Below, piece after piece: positions 1-6,755 of a stretch of 6,755 nt of DNA. This DNA comes from JBBSIG01 sp038232215 (lineage in GTDB: Bacteria > Actinomycetota > Thermoleophilia > Gaiellales > Gaiellaceae), in NCBI GenBank assembly GCA_038232215.1, contig JBBSIG010000144.1:1-6755 (forward strand), given 5' to 3'. The number at the start of each line of letters is the position of its first letter. Within the stretch, counting starts at the first letter, position 1. The notes beneath the pieces are model-generated. The model had not been told where the DNA came from. It made no database searches and saw only the letters and a list, made by a program, of their open reading frames with translations. The position numbers and the translations under genes were made by a program.

Positions 1-395
1 AGCAAGCCCACGGCGACGAAGGCGGCGGCGCCGAGCGCGGCCGCCCCTGTCTCGATCCGCCAGGCCCGGTCGACGATTCCACGGAGAGCCTCCGGCTCGC
101 CTCGGCCACGCGCCTCACCCACGAAGCGGAGGAGGGAGGTCGGCACGCCCCCGGTGAGCAGCATCGTGGCGGTGAGAGTCGCGAACGCGATGTAGCTCTG
201 GCGCCCCATTCCGTCCGGGCCGAGGTAGCGCGCCGCGACGACCGACACCAGCAGCGTGTAGAGCTGCGGCGCGACACTGCCGAGTGCAGTCCAGGAGCCT
301 CCCCGCGCGAACGATGCTCCCGTGGTCGCCTCCGCCGCGTCCTTCGCGACGCGGGAGCCCGACTCCGGCGGACCCGACCGCTCGCTAGCGATCAC
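1..395 (-). CDS. Wzx-like polysaccharide flippase, N-terminal part
   Basis: This is the first 131 codons of an integral membrane protein that runs off the left edge of the window. Members of this family (MATE/MOP superfamily, Wzx/RfbX type) move lipid-linked glycan units across the cytoplasmic membrane. After a polar, charged leader of about 33 residues there is a hydrophobic stretch at about residues 37-57 ending in AARYLGP, the usual first-helix ending in Wzx-like proteins. A second follows at about 68-89 (FATLTATMLLTGG), then a polar loop rich in Gly, Arg and Glu, and the start of a third helix at about 116-131. The start is taken as GTG at 395: an in-frame TGA lies seven codons upstream and no other start codon intervenes. 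No Shine-Dalgarno sequence is obvious. The first 11 nt overlap the end of the GT2 gene in another frame, which suggests translational coupling. The assignment to flippase rather than another multi-helix transporter rests on the RYLGP-type motif and the glycan context. Only the N-terminus is visible, so the substrate is unknown. Confidence 0.72.
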   Translation of the reverse strand, partial: MIASERSGPPESGSRVAKDAAEATTGASFARGGSWTALGSVAPQLYTLLVSVVAARYLGPDGMGRQSYIAFATLTATMLLTGGVPTSLLRFVGEARGRGEPEALRGIVDRAWRIETGAAALGAAAFVAVGL

Positions 396-1410
396 GCGGA
401 TCGGGTCGGCTCAGCCGTGTCGTGCCACTCCTGTGGTCGCGCGCGACGAGCCGGCGGCCGACGGATCGGGGAGCGAGGACCGCCCCGGCGGCCTTGAGGC
501 GCGCGCGGGCTCCGATCCCGGGCCGAAGCACGACGTCCAGCGCGCGACGGCGTGCGTCCGGGGCCCCGGCCAGCAGTGCGGCCTCCGCCGAGGTGAGAGC
601 GACCCGGCGGCGGTTGAGCGAGAGCGAGGTCTCGAGCACACGACGCTCGTGGGCCGAGAGCGTGCGCTGGGTTCGCTTTGCCTTCTCGAGCACCAGCACC
701 CGTTCCTCGAGGGAACGCACGCGGCTGGCGCTCAGGCTGCCCTCCCTCAGCCTGTAGCGCGTCAACGGCTCGTCCACGAGCCCGGCCGCGGCGCCGCTCA
801 GGATGAGTCGCATCCAGCAATCCCAGTCGTAGGCGATCGCGATCGACTCGTCCCACCCGCCGAGCTCGAGGAGTCGCTCCCTCCGGACGGCGGGAGCGAA
901 GATGAAGCAGGCCGTCAGGATGCCGGCTCGCTGATCCACGACGGGGAAGCGGTTGGCTCGGTTGAAGCGACCCGCGACCTCGCCGCCGAGCTCGAACAGG
1001 GCGTCGCTGGTGAGGATGTCGAGGTCGGGTCGCGCCGCGCCGAGCTCGCCGAGGGCCTCGATCCGCTCGGGGAGGTAGGCGTCGTCCGCGTCGAGGACGA
1101 CGACGAAGTCGCCAGACGCGGCGCGGGCGGCCGCATTGAGGGCGGAAGCTCCGCCGCCGTTCTCCTTGCGGAGGAGGGTGATCCGGTCGCGGTAGGGCGC
1201 GAGCGCACCCTCGATGCCGTCGGTCGAGCCGTCGTCGCAGACGATCACCTCGAGCGGGGCGACCGTCTGTCCGAGTGCGGAGGCGACCGACTCGGCCACC
1301 GTGTCCGCCGCCTGATAGGCGGGAGTCAGGACGGAGAACGTCGGGGCCCGGCCCGGCTGCAGCTCCACGTTCGGCGGAGGCGCGATCGAAGGTCTCACGG
1401 AATCCGACAT
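385..1410 (-). CDS. Family 2 (GT-A fold) glycosyltransferase
   Basis: A 341-residue protein that should transfer a sugar from a nucleotide-sugar donor to a growing glycan on the cytoplasmic side. The GT2 domain covers about residues 24-220. It opens with FSVLTPAYQA (25-34), then EVIVCDDGSTDG (54-65), whose aspartates bind the nucleotide. The metal-binding DxD is D107-A-D109-D110. GGWDES (184-189) and YDWDCWMRL (194-202) form the acceptor side and likely catalytic region. Residues 221-341 are an Arg- and Ala-rich, probably helical tail with no membrane segment, so the enzyme is likely soluble or peripheral. The start is ATG at 1410, because GGAG sits six bases upstream. In-frame alternatives are ATG at 1425 and GTG at 1422, both too close to an AGGAGG at 1432-1427, and ATG at 1458, which has no visible ribosome site. 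It follows the GT4 gene after a 74-nt gap and overlaps the flippase start by 11 nt. The sugar and linkage cannot be told from sequence. Confidence 0.88.
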   Translation of the reverse strand: MSDSVRPSIAPPPNVELQPGRAPTFSVLTPAYQAADTVAESVASALGQTVAPLEVIVCDDGSTDGIEGALAPYRDRITLLRKENGGGASALNAAARAASGDFVVVLDADDAYLPERIEALGELGAARPDLDILTSDALFELGGEVAGRFNRANRFPVVDQRAGILTACFIFAPAVRRERLLELGGWDESIAIAYDWDCWMRLILSGAAAGLVDEPLTRYRLREGSLSASRVRSLEERVLVLEKAKRTQRTLSAHERRVLETSLSLNRRRVALTSAEAALLAGAPDARRRALDVVLRPGIGARARLKAAGAVLAPRSVGRRLVARDHRSGTTRLSRPDPRDR

Positions 1411-1484
1411 CCCTTGCTCCACCATGCCTCCTGTCTCGGCCGGAGGGGGCCGCCGCATGAGTGGACGACTGCCCGGTCGGTCAC
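1411..1484 (-). promoter_or_regulatory. Short GT4-GT2 intergenic spacer with ribosome-binding sites and a small hairpin
   Basis: The 74-nt spacer between the two glycosyltransferase genes carries two purine-rich ribosome-binding candidates read on the minus strand: AGGAGG at 1432-1427, and GGAG at 1420-1417 followed by AAGGG. GGAG lies six bases before ATG 1410. AGGAGG lies one base before ATG 1425 and four before GTG 1422. Just upstream, 1437-1452 can fold into a 5-bp GC stem (CGGCC/GGCCG) with a 6-nt loop. No U-run follows, so it is not an intrinsic terminator. It might modulate translation of the GT2 gene, but that is inference. Confidence 0.4.
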
Positions 1485-2705
1485 CTACGCCTCGACGAGC
1501 GAGCGGTAGAGCCTGTCGTACGCCTCGACGGACGCCTCCCAACCGAGGTGCGCGCAGGCCCACTCGCGGGCTCCTCGGGCGACCGAGACGCGAAGGTCCG
1601 GATCTGCGAGCAAGCGCTCGATCGCGGCCACGAACTCGTCGTCGCTCTCGGCGAGGAGGATCTGCTCGCCGTCGGCGAGAGCGAGCCCTTCGGCCGCGAG
1701 CTTCGAGGCCACCACGGCCGTCCCCGCCGCGAGCGACTCGAGCAGCTTCACTCGCATCCCGCCGCCGATCCGGATCGGGACGGTGACGATCGCCGCGCGG
1801 TCGAGGAAGGGCGTCACCGACTCCACTCGACCGGTGAGAACGACGTGGTCGCCGGCGAGCCTCCTCATCTCGTCCGTCGGCGCGTCTCCGACTACGAACA
1901 GCGTGACCTCGGGACGGCGGTCTCGCACCGCCGGGAAGATCGACCTCAGCAGCCGCATCGCCGCGTCGCTGTTCGGCCGGTGCCGGTACCCGCCCACGAA
2001 GACGAGGCTCTCCGGGGACGATCCGAGTGGATCGAGCGGGCGCTCCGGCAGGTCGATGCCGAGCGGAATCTGGACGAGGCGAAGACTCAGCTTCCGGCCC
2101 GCGTACAGCGCGCGATCTCGCTCGGTGAGCACGACGGCGGCGTCGGCGTGCGCGAACGTCTCTCGCTCGAACTTCTGCCACGCCAGCACGTCGAGCCGGT
2201 GCAGAGCCCGCTTCGCGCCCCGGGCGAGCTCGCTCCGCTCGCGGGCGGCGGTGGCGCCCGGGTCGTGGACGGTCACGATCCGGGCCGCCTTCGAGTCGAC
2301 CGCCGGCAGGTATTGCGCCATCTCCTGCAGCTCCGCCTGGACGATGTCCGGGCGCCATCTCTCCACCACCTCGCGGACGCGCTGCTCGTAGGCGTCCGAC
2401 GCCGAGTGGGCGGCCAGCATCGGCATGCCTCCGAGCAGCGACCTGACGCGCCGACCCTCGGCGCCCACGCGACTGAACCGCCTCGGCTCCTCCTCCGGCC
2501 GCGGAACCTCCTCGACGAGCTCGCAGCGCTCGGAGAAGTCCGGGTCGGGCGAGGGCTCGTCGCTCGCGCGGAGGTAGACGACCCCAACGCGATGCCGCTC
2601 GGCGATCCTCGAGATCAGCTGCGTGATCGCGCGGCCGCCGTGCATCGCCTCCGGATGCGGCGAGAAGGAGAGAAGGAAGAGGACGCGCAGGGGCACTTCG
2701 TTCAC
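1485..2705 (-). CDS. GT4-type (GT-B fold) glycosyltransferase
   Basis: A 406-residue retaining-type glycosyltransferase. The N-terminal Rossmann-like half starts at VLFLLSFSPHPEAMHGG (8-24), the usual glycine-rich acceptor-domain opening. The C-terminal donor-binding half begins around LVFVGGYRHRPN (234-245), a motif common in the Glyco_trans_1_4 subgroup. It continues with LFVVGDAP (269-276), VVLTGRVESV (288-297) and GGGMRVKLLESLAAG (314-328). E323 corresponds to the second glutamate of the GT4 EX7E motif. The first position (315) is glycine, as I recall for many members of this subgroup. There is no signal peptide or membrane segment, so it should act in the cytoplasm. The start is GTG at 2705: an in-frame TGA lies two codons upstream, leaving no earlier ATG or GTG. 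A purine-rich GGGAGAGGG lies about 10 nt before it. The gene sits 113 nt after the SDR gene and 74 nt before the GT2 gene. The sugar donor and acceptor are unknown. Confidence 0.88.
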   Translation of the reverse strand: MNEVPLRVLFLLSFSPHPEAMHGGRAITQLISRIAERHRVGVVYLRASDEPSPDPDFSERCELVEEVPRPEEEPRRFSRVGAEGRRVRSLLGGMPMLAAHSASDAYEQRVREVVERWRPDIVQAELQEMAQYLPAVDSKAARIVTVHDPGATAARERSELARGAKRALHRLDVLAWQKFERETFAHADAAVVLTERDRALYAGRKLSLRLVQIPLGIDLPERPLDPLGSSPESLVFVGGYRHRPNSDAAMRLLRSIFPAVRDRRPEVTLFVVGDAPTDEMRRLAGDHVVLTGRVESVTPFLDRAAIVTVPIRIGGGMRVKLLESLAAGTAVVASKLAAEGLALADGEQILLAESDDEFVAAIERLLADPDLRVSVARGAREWACAHLGWEASVEAYDRLYRSLVEA

Positions 2706-2818
2706 CAGTCAGTATCCCTCTCCCAGACGACGGCGAGGCGTTCGGCCGCCGCCCCCCGTAGGGGAGGTCCGACACTCCGGCGCGGGGCGCGAGTCTGCTG
2801 CGGCGGCGGAGCCCGCGC
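2706..2818 (-). promoter_or_regulatory. SDR-GT4 intergenic region with GC hairpin and possible internal promoter
   Basis: This 113-nt gap is the longest inside the operon. On the minus strand, positions 2766-2752 can form a compact hairpin with stem CTCCCC/GGGGGG (one G-U pair) and loop TAC. GC-rich sequence, not a U-tract, follows it, so it is not a canonical terminator. Nearer the GT4 start, GATACT at 2716-2711 matches four of six positions of a -10 box and would start transcription almost at the GTG. That would give a leaderless message, but I see no convincing -35 element. The overlapping purine run GGGAGAGGG is equally well explained as a ribosome-binding site. No coding potential is convincing here. 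Confidence 0.25.
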
Positions 2819-3820
2819 CTACTGCGCAGCGAGCGGCTGCCGCTCGAGCTGCAGCGGGGCGCTGCGAAAGTGCTCGACCACGTCCGCGAGGATGCGGTTC
2901 AGATCGAGTGTCGGCTTCCAGCCCGTCGCCTCCGCGACCTTGTCGATCGAGGGGATGCGGTGGAACATGTCCTCGATCCCTTCTCCGTAGACCTCCTCGT
3001 AGGGGACGAAGACGAGCTCCGACTCCGAGGCGGTCAGGCGCCGCACGCGCTCGGCGAGGTCGAGGATGCTGATCCGCTCCTGCGAGCCGACGTTGTAGAT
3101 CTCGCCGCTCGTGGAGCCGTCCTCCATCAGCGCCTGCAGGGCTCGCACGGTGTCCCGGACGTGGCAGAAGCAGCGGGTCTGCGTGCCGTCGCCGTGAATC
3201 TCGAGCGGTCGCCCTGCGAGCGCCCAGCCCACGAAGCGCGGCACCACCATCCCGTACTGGCCGCTCTGACGGGGGCCAACGGTGTTGAACAGGCGCACGA
3301 TCACGCAGTCGAGCCCCCGCTCGTGGTGGTGCGCGAGCGCGAGGAACTCGTCCATCGCCTTCGAGTCGGCGTAGGCCCAGCGCTTCTCGGTCGTCGGCCC
3401 GTAGATGCGGCGCGCGGTCTCGGCGAGCGGCAGCTCGTCGCGGTGGTCGCCGTAGACCTCCGACGTCGAGGCGATCAGCACGCGCTTGCCGAAGCGGTTG
3501 CAGTAGCCGAGCACCATCTCCGTGCCCTGGACGTTCGTGACGAGCGTCTGCACGGGCTGCTCGACGATCAGGCGGACGCCGACCGCCGCGGCGAGGTGGT
3601 AGACGACGTCGCACTTGTTCACGAGCTCGTTCACGACCGCGGGGTTCAGGACCGAGTCGACCACGAGGTGGTAGTCCCGGCGCTCCCTCAGGTGCGCGAC
3701 GTTCTCGACCGAGCCGGTCGAGAGGTCGTCGAGCGCGTAGACCTCCAGGCCCTCGGCCAGCAGGAGCTCGGAGAGGTGGGACCCGATGAAGCCGGCTCCG
3801 CCCGTGATCAGCGCCTTCAC
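2819..3820 (-). CDS. Extended-SDR nucleotide-sugar epimerase / UDP-glucuronate decarboxylase-like enzyme
   Basis: A 333-residue NAD(P)-dependent enzyme of the extended SDR family, of the usual length. It should make or modify a nucleotide sugar in the cytoplasm for the glycosyltransferases downstream. The N-terminus carries the Rossmann motif GGAGFIGS (7-14), with the ribose-binding acidic pair D31-D32. DVVYHLAAAV (71-80) follows, then STSEVYG (118-124), the catalytic WAYADSK with Y150 and K154, RLFNTVGPRQ (176-185) and the substrate-domain segment GDGTQTRCFCHVRD (210-223). STSE plus the arginine of HVRD (R222) resemble the decarboxylase domain of ArnA and UDP-xylose synthases, rather than the SSSATVYG of GalE or the STDEVYG of dTDP-glucose dehydratases. 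Decarboxylation of UDP-glucuronate is therefore possible, but a 4-epimerase or dehydratase role cannot be excluded. The start is GTG at 3820, inside a GTGA that also holds the methyltransferase stop, and residue 2 leads straight into the Rossmann strand. The C-terminal tail (about 321-333) is poorly conserved in appearance. Confidence 0.9.
   Translation of the reverse strand: MKALITGGAGFIGSHLSELLLAEGLEVYALDDLSTGSVENVAHLRERRDYHLVVDSVLNPAVVNELVNKCDVVYHLAAAVGVRLIVEQPVQTLVTNVQGTEMVLGYCNRFGKRVLIASTSEVYGDHRDELPLAETARRIYGPTTEKRWAYADSKAMDEFLALAHHHERGLDCVIVRLFNTVGPRQSGQYGMVVPRFVGWALAGRPLEIHGDGTQTRCFCHVRDTVRALQALMEDGSTSGEIYNVGSQERISILDLAERVRRLTASESELVFVPYEEVYGEGIEDMFHRIPSIDKVAEATGWKPTLDLNRILADVVEHFRSAPLQLERQPLAAQ
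3817..3820 (-). other. GTGA stop/start overlap coupling methyltransferase and SDR genes
   Basis: On the minus strand the four bases GTGA hold both the GTG start of the SDR gene (3820-3818) and the TGA stop of the methyltransferase (3819-3817). Overlaps of this kind are typical of translationally coupled operon partners. It fixes the SDR start, because the conserved Rossmann strand begins at its second codon. Confidence 0.85.
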
Positions 3821-4674
3821 GAGGCGTGAGCGTACGTTGTGGGTCGCTGCGCGGCGACCTCCCGTGGCTTCGTTCCCCGCACGAACAAGAGGTCACCTTT
3901 CGTGTTCCGCCATGGGAACGAGATGATCTTCGTGAGCCGAAGACGCAGTGACTCGGGCAGATGTCCGTGGAGCCTCGGCAGATGGGTCAAGTACCCGATG
4001 CGGTAGTGGAGACCCAGCTCGTCGAGGGCGGACCGCAGCTGGGCCGATTGGATCGGAGCCTCAACCGTTTCCGGATCCTCGGAGACGCTCTCGTCATGTC
4101 GGCGGAACAACGACCAGAGAAGAACCAGCAGCCGCTTGGCGACGGTCCGATCGCTGCACGGCTCGGAGATGTAGAAGAAGCCCCCCGGCCGAAGGACACG
4201 GTTCAGCTCCGCGAGGCACGGTCGCAGATCGGCAAGGTGATGCAACAGGCCCTGACAGGTCACGCCGTCGAAACTTCCGTCCGGGAAGCGCAGCTCTGTG
4301 ACGTCACCGACCTCGAACGCCACTTCGCCGGTCGACTCGAGCTGCTCGTACTTGCGGCGTGCGATCTCTAGCATCTCGCGAGAGTGGTCGATCCCGGAGA
4401 CGCGAAAACCACGCGACGCGAGCGCGAGGCTCACAACCCCCGTCCCACATCCGAGATCGAGAACTCTCGCGTGCGGGTGCCCGGCGGCCTGTGCGTCGAG
4501 AAACGGAATCAGCGAGTACGCGTGATAAAGCCTGTGCTCGTCTGTGACGGAGGCGTCGTAAGAGGCGGCCGTCTTGCTATGGAACTCGATGTCTTTGCGG
4601 GCGAATTCCTCAGGCGCGATCGCTTCCCGCTCTTCGCCGGTGCCGTTCCGCATGCCACGGACCATACTCCGCAT
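3817..4674 (-). CDS. Class I SAM-dependent methyltransferase
   Basis: A protein of up to 285 residues with a seven-strand Rossmann methyltransferase core (Methyltransf_11/25 type). Motif I is VLDLGCGTG (71-79), the SAM-binding glycine loop. GIDHS (94-98) supplies the acidic residue for the SAM ribose (D96). EVGDVTELRFPDGSFD (121-136) holds the adenine-contact aspartate D124 and the strand-4 region. LLHHLADL (143-150) and LRPGGFFYISEP (161-172) complete motifs II-III. There is no membrane segment. It is the promoter-proximal gene of the glycan operon and its TGA overlaps the SDR start as GTGA, so a role in O- or N-methylating a sugar or glycan end is plausible. A role in lipid or quinone methylation is not excluded. 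The start is uncertain: ATGs at 4674, 4665 and 4653 are all in frame and none has a good ribosome-binding site. The methyltransferase core is complete from any of them. By hand count GC over 3841-4620 is about 63.5%, lower than its neighbours. Confidence 0.87.
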   Translation of the reverse strand: MRSMVRGMRNGTGEEREAIAPEEFARKDIEFHSKTAASYDASVTDEHRLYHAYSLIPFLDAQAAGHPHARVLDLGCGTGVVSLALASRGFRVSGIDHSREMLEIARRKYEQLESTGEVAFEVGDVTELRFPDGSFDGVTCQGLLHHLADLRPCLAELNRVLRPGGFFYISEPCSDRTVAKRLLVLLWSLFRRHDESVSEDPETVEAPIQSAQLRSALDELGLHYRIGYLTHLPRLHGHLPESLRLRLTKIISFPWRNTKGDLLFVRGTKPREVAAQRPTTYAHAS

Positions 4675-4708
4675 CAGCCGACGGGCGGCCTTGGGGCGTC
4701 GGCGCTGC

Positions 4709-4722
4709 GAGCCTTCGGGCTC
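4709..4722. other. Perfect hairpin with UUCG tetraloop in the operon leader region
   Basis: GAGCC-TTCG-GGCTC is a perfect 5-bp inverted repeat around a four-base loop. On the plus strand the RNA would read C(UUCG)G, an exceptionally stable tetraloop. On the minus strand, the direction of the glycan operon, the loop is CGAA. No U-run follows on either strand, so it is not a standard terminator. If the candidate promoter at 4736-4765 is right, this hairpin would sit near the 5' end of the operon message. Confidence 0.4.
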
Positions 4723-4735
4723 TTGGTGCGGCCTG

Positions 4736-4765
4736 GTATCACGGACTGACCCGACTATCTGTCCA
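4736..4765 (-). promoter_or_regulatory. Candidate promoter for the glycan operon
   Basis: Read on the minus strand, TGGACA (4765-4760) matches five of six bases of the -35 consensus TTGACA. It is followed 18 nt later by the weak -10 candidate TGATAC (4741-4736). The implied transcript would begin near 4729, about 55 nt before the first methyltransferase ATG. The -10 match is poor, so this is only a candidate. Confidence 0.25.
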
Positions 4766-4848
4766 CGGCTCGGGTCTCCCCGGCGCGACCGGCGTCGCCT
4801 TACAAATTCCTTAGGCCCCGGCCCCGTGGTACCCCCTGACCCGTCGGC

Positions 4849-4854
4849 TACGAT
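4849..4854 (+). promoter_or_regulatory. clpC: Candidate -10 box for clpC
   Basis: TACGAT matches four of six bases of TATAAT, including the key first T, second A and final T. It lies 62 nt before the TTG start, giving a plausible leader of about 55 nt. The sequence 16-18 nt upstream (around GTGGTA) is not a recognisable -35 element, so an activator or a non-housekeeping sigma factor may be needed. The call rests on one short motif. Confidence 0.28.
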
Positions 4855-4900
4855 GGGTCCAGTCGAGCTGCGGCGGAGACTCCGTCGGCAAAGGACACGA

Positions 4901-4907
4901 AAGGGAG
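4901..4907 (+). promoter_or_regulatory. clpC: Ribosome-binding site fixing the TTG start of clpC
   Basis: AAGGGAG lies nine bases before the TTG at 4917-4919. It is the only good Shine-Dalgarno match near the conserved ClpC N-terminus. No in-frame ATG or GTG lies between 4851 and the TTG, and the family's usual opening FERFTERAR starts at the second codon, so this site decides the start. Confidence 0.7.
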
Positions 4908-4916
4908 TCGAGAGGG

Positions 4917-6755
<1,839 letters not shown>

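Larger units (their letters stand above)
4675..4916. promoter_or_regulatory. Divergent intergenic region between the glycan operon and clpC
   Basis: These 242 bases separate two divergent units and should hold the promoters of both. I see no open reading frame, tRNA or terminator with a U-run. The middle (4801-4813, TACAAATTCCTTA) is conspicuously AT-rich against the GC-rich surroundings. I could not find an HspR inverted repeat (CTTGAGT-N7-ACTCAAG), a CtsR heptad repeat or a clear ClgR-type palindrome, so the regulation of clpC here is not evident. Confidence 0.6.

Noticed and set aside
2752..2766. GC hairpin as an intrinsic terminator after the SDR gene
   Set aside because: GC-rich sequence follows it rather than a U-tract, and co-directional genes of the same functional set continue downstream.
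385..2775. A 796-codon minus-strand open frame spanning both glycosyltransferases
   Set aside because: Only its last 341 codons are real (the GT2 gene). The upstream part is an Arg/Pro-rich out-of-frame reading of the GT4 gene and the spacer, so this is not a GT4-GT2 fusion.
1461..2990. A 509-codon plus-strand open frame
   Set aside because: It is antisense to the GT4 gene, which has clear motifs in its own frame. The plus-strand product is Arg-rich and low in complexity, with no recognisable domain.
2870..3829. A 319-codon plus-strand frame opposite the SDR gene
   Set aside because: It is an antisense shadow. Its Val/Asp/His/Arg-rich product mirrors the SDR codons.
2709..3896. A 395-codon minus-strand frame overlapping the SDR gene
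   Set aside because: It is a shifted frame of the SDR gene with a repetitive Arg/Ala/Gly product. The SDR frame holds the Rossmann and YxxxK motifs.
4801..4806. TACAAA as a plus-strand -10 box
   Set aside because: No -35-like sequence lies 16-19 bases upstream, and TACGAT at 4849 is better placed for clpC.

Overview
The window comes from a high-GC bacterium, about 63-73% GC in the rows I counted by hand. It is most likely an actinobacterium. The pointers are a ClpC-type AAA+ unfoldase with a UVR-like middle domain, GTG and TTG start codons, and dense overlapping genes rich in Ala, Arg and Glu. The ClpC N-terminus resembles those I remember from deep-branching Actinomycetota such as Thermoleophilia or Gaiella, but the sequence alone does not prove this.

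Layout: two divergent transcription units flank a short intergenic region at about 4675-4916. To the left, on the minus strand, five co-directional genes form a surface-glycan type operon. In order of transcription they are a class I SAM-dependent methyltransferase (4674-3817), an extended-SDR nucleotide-sugar epimerase/decarboxylase/dehydratase family enzyme (3820-2819), a GT4-type glycosyltransferase (2705-1485), a GT2-type glycosyltransferase (1410-385), and the start of a Wzx-like polysaccharide flippase (395 to beyond position 1). Two junctions overlap: a GTGA stop/start between methyltransferase and SDR, and 11 nt between GT2 and flippase. The other two have gaps of 113 and 74 nt. To the right, on the plus strand, is clpC (4917 to beyond 6755), truncated by the window edge inside its second ATPase module.

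How the genes fit together: the SDR enzyme would supply a modified nucleotide sugar. The two glycosyltransferases would add sugars to a lipid-linked or surface glycan. The methyltransferase may decorate a sugar, and the flippase would move the lipid-linked product across the membrane. No initiating sugar transferase, polymerase or ligase is visible, so the locus continues to the left. clpC is a proteostasis gene and is probably just a divergent neighbour.

I found no CRISPR array, tRNA, rRNA, insertion sequence or clearly novel system. The points most worth a second look are the ArnA/UXS-like catalytic residues of the SDR enzyme, the TTG start of clpC, the lower GC of the methyltransferase gene, and the structured leader between the divergent units.
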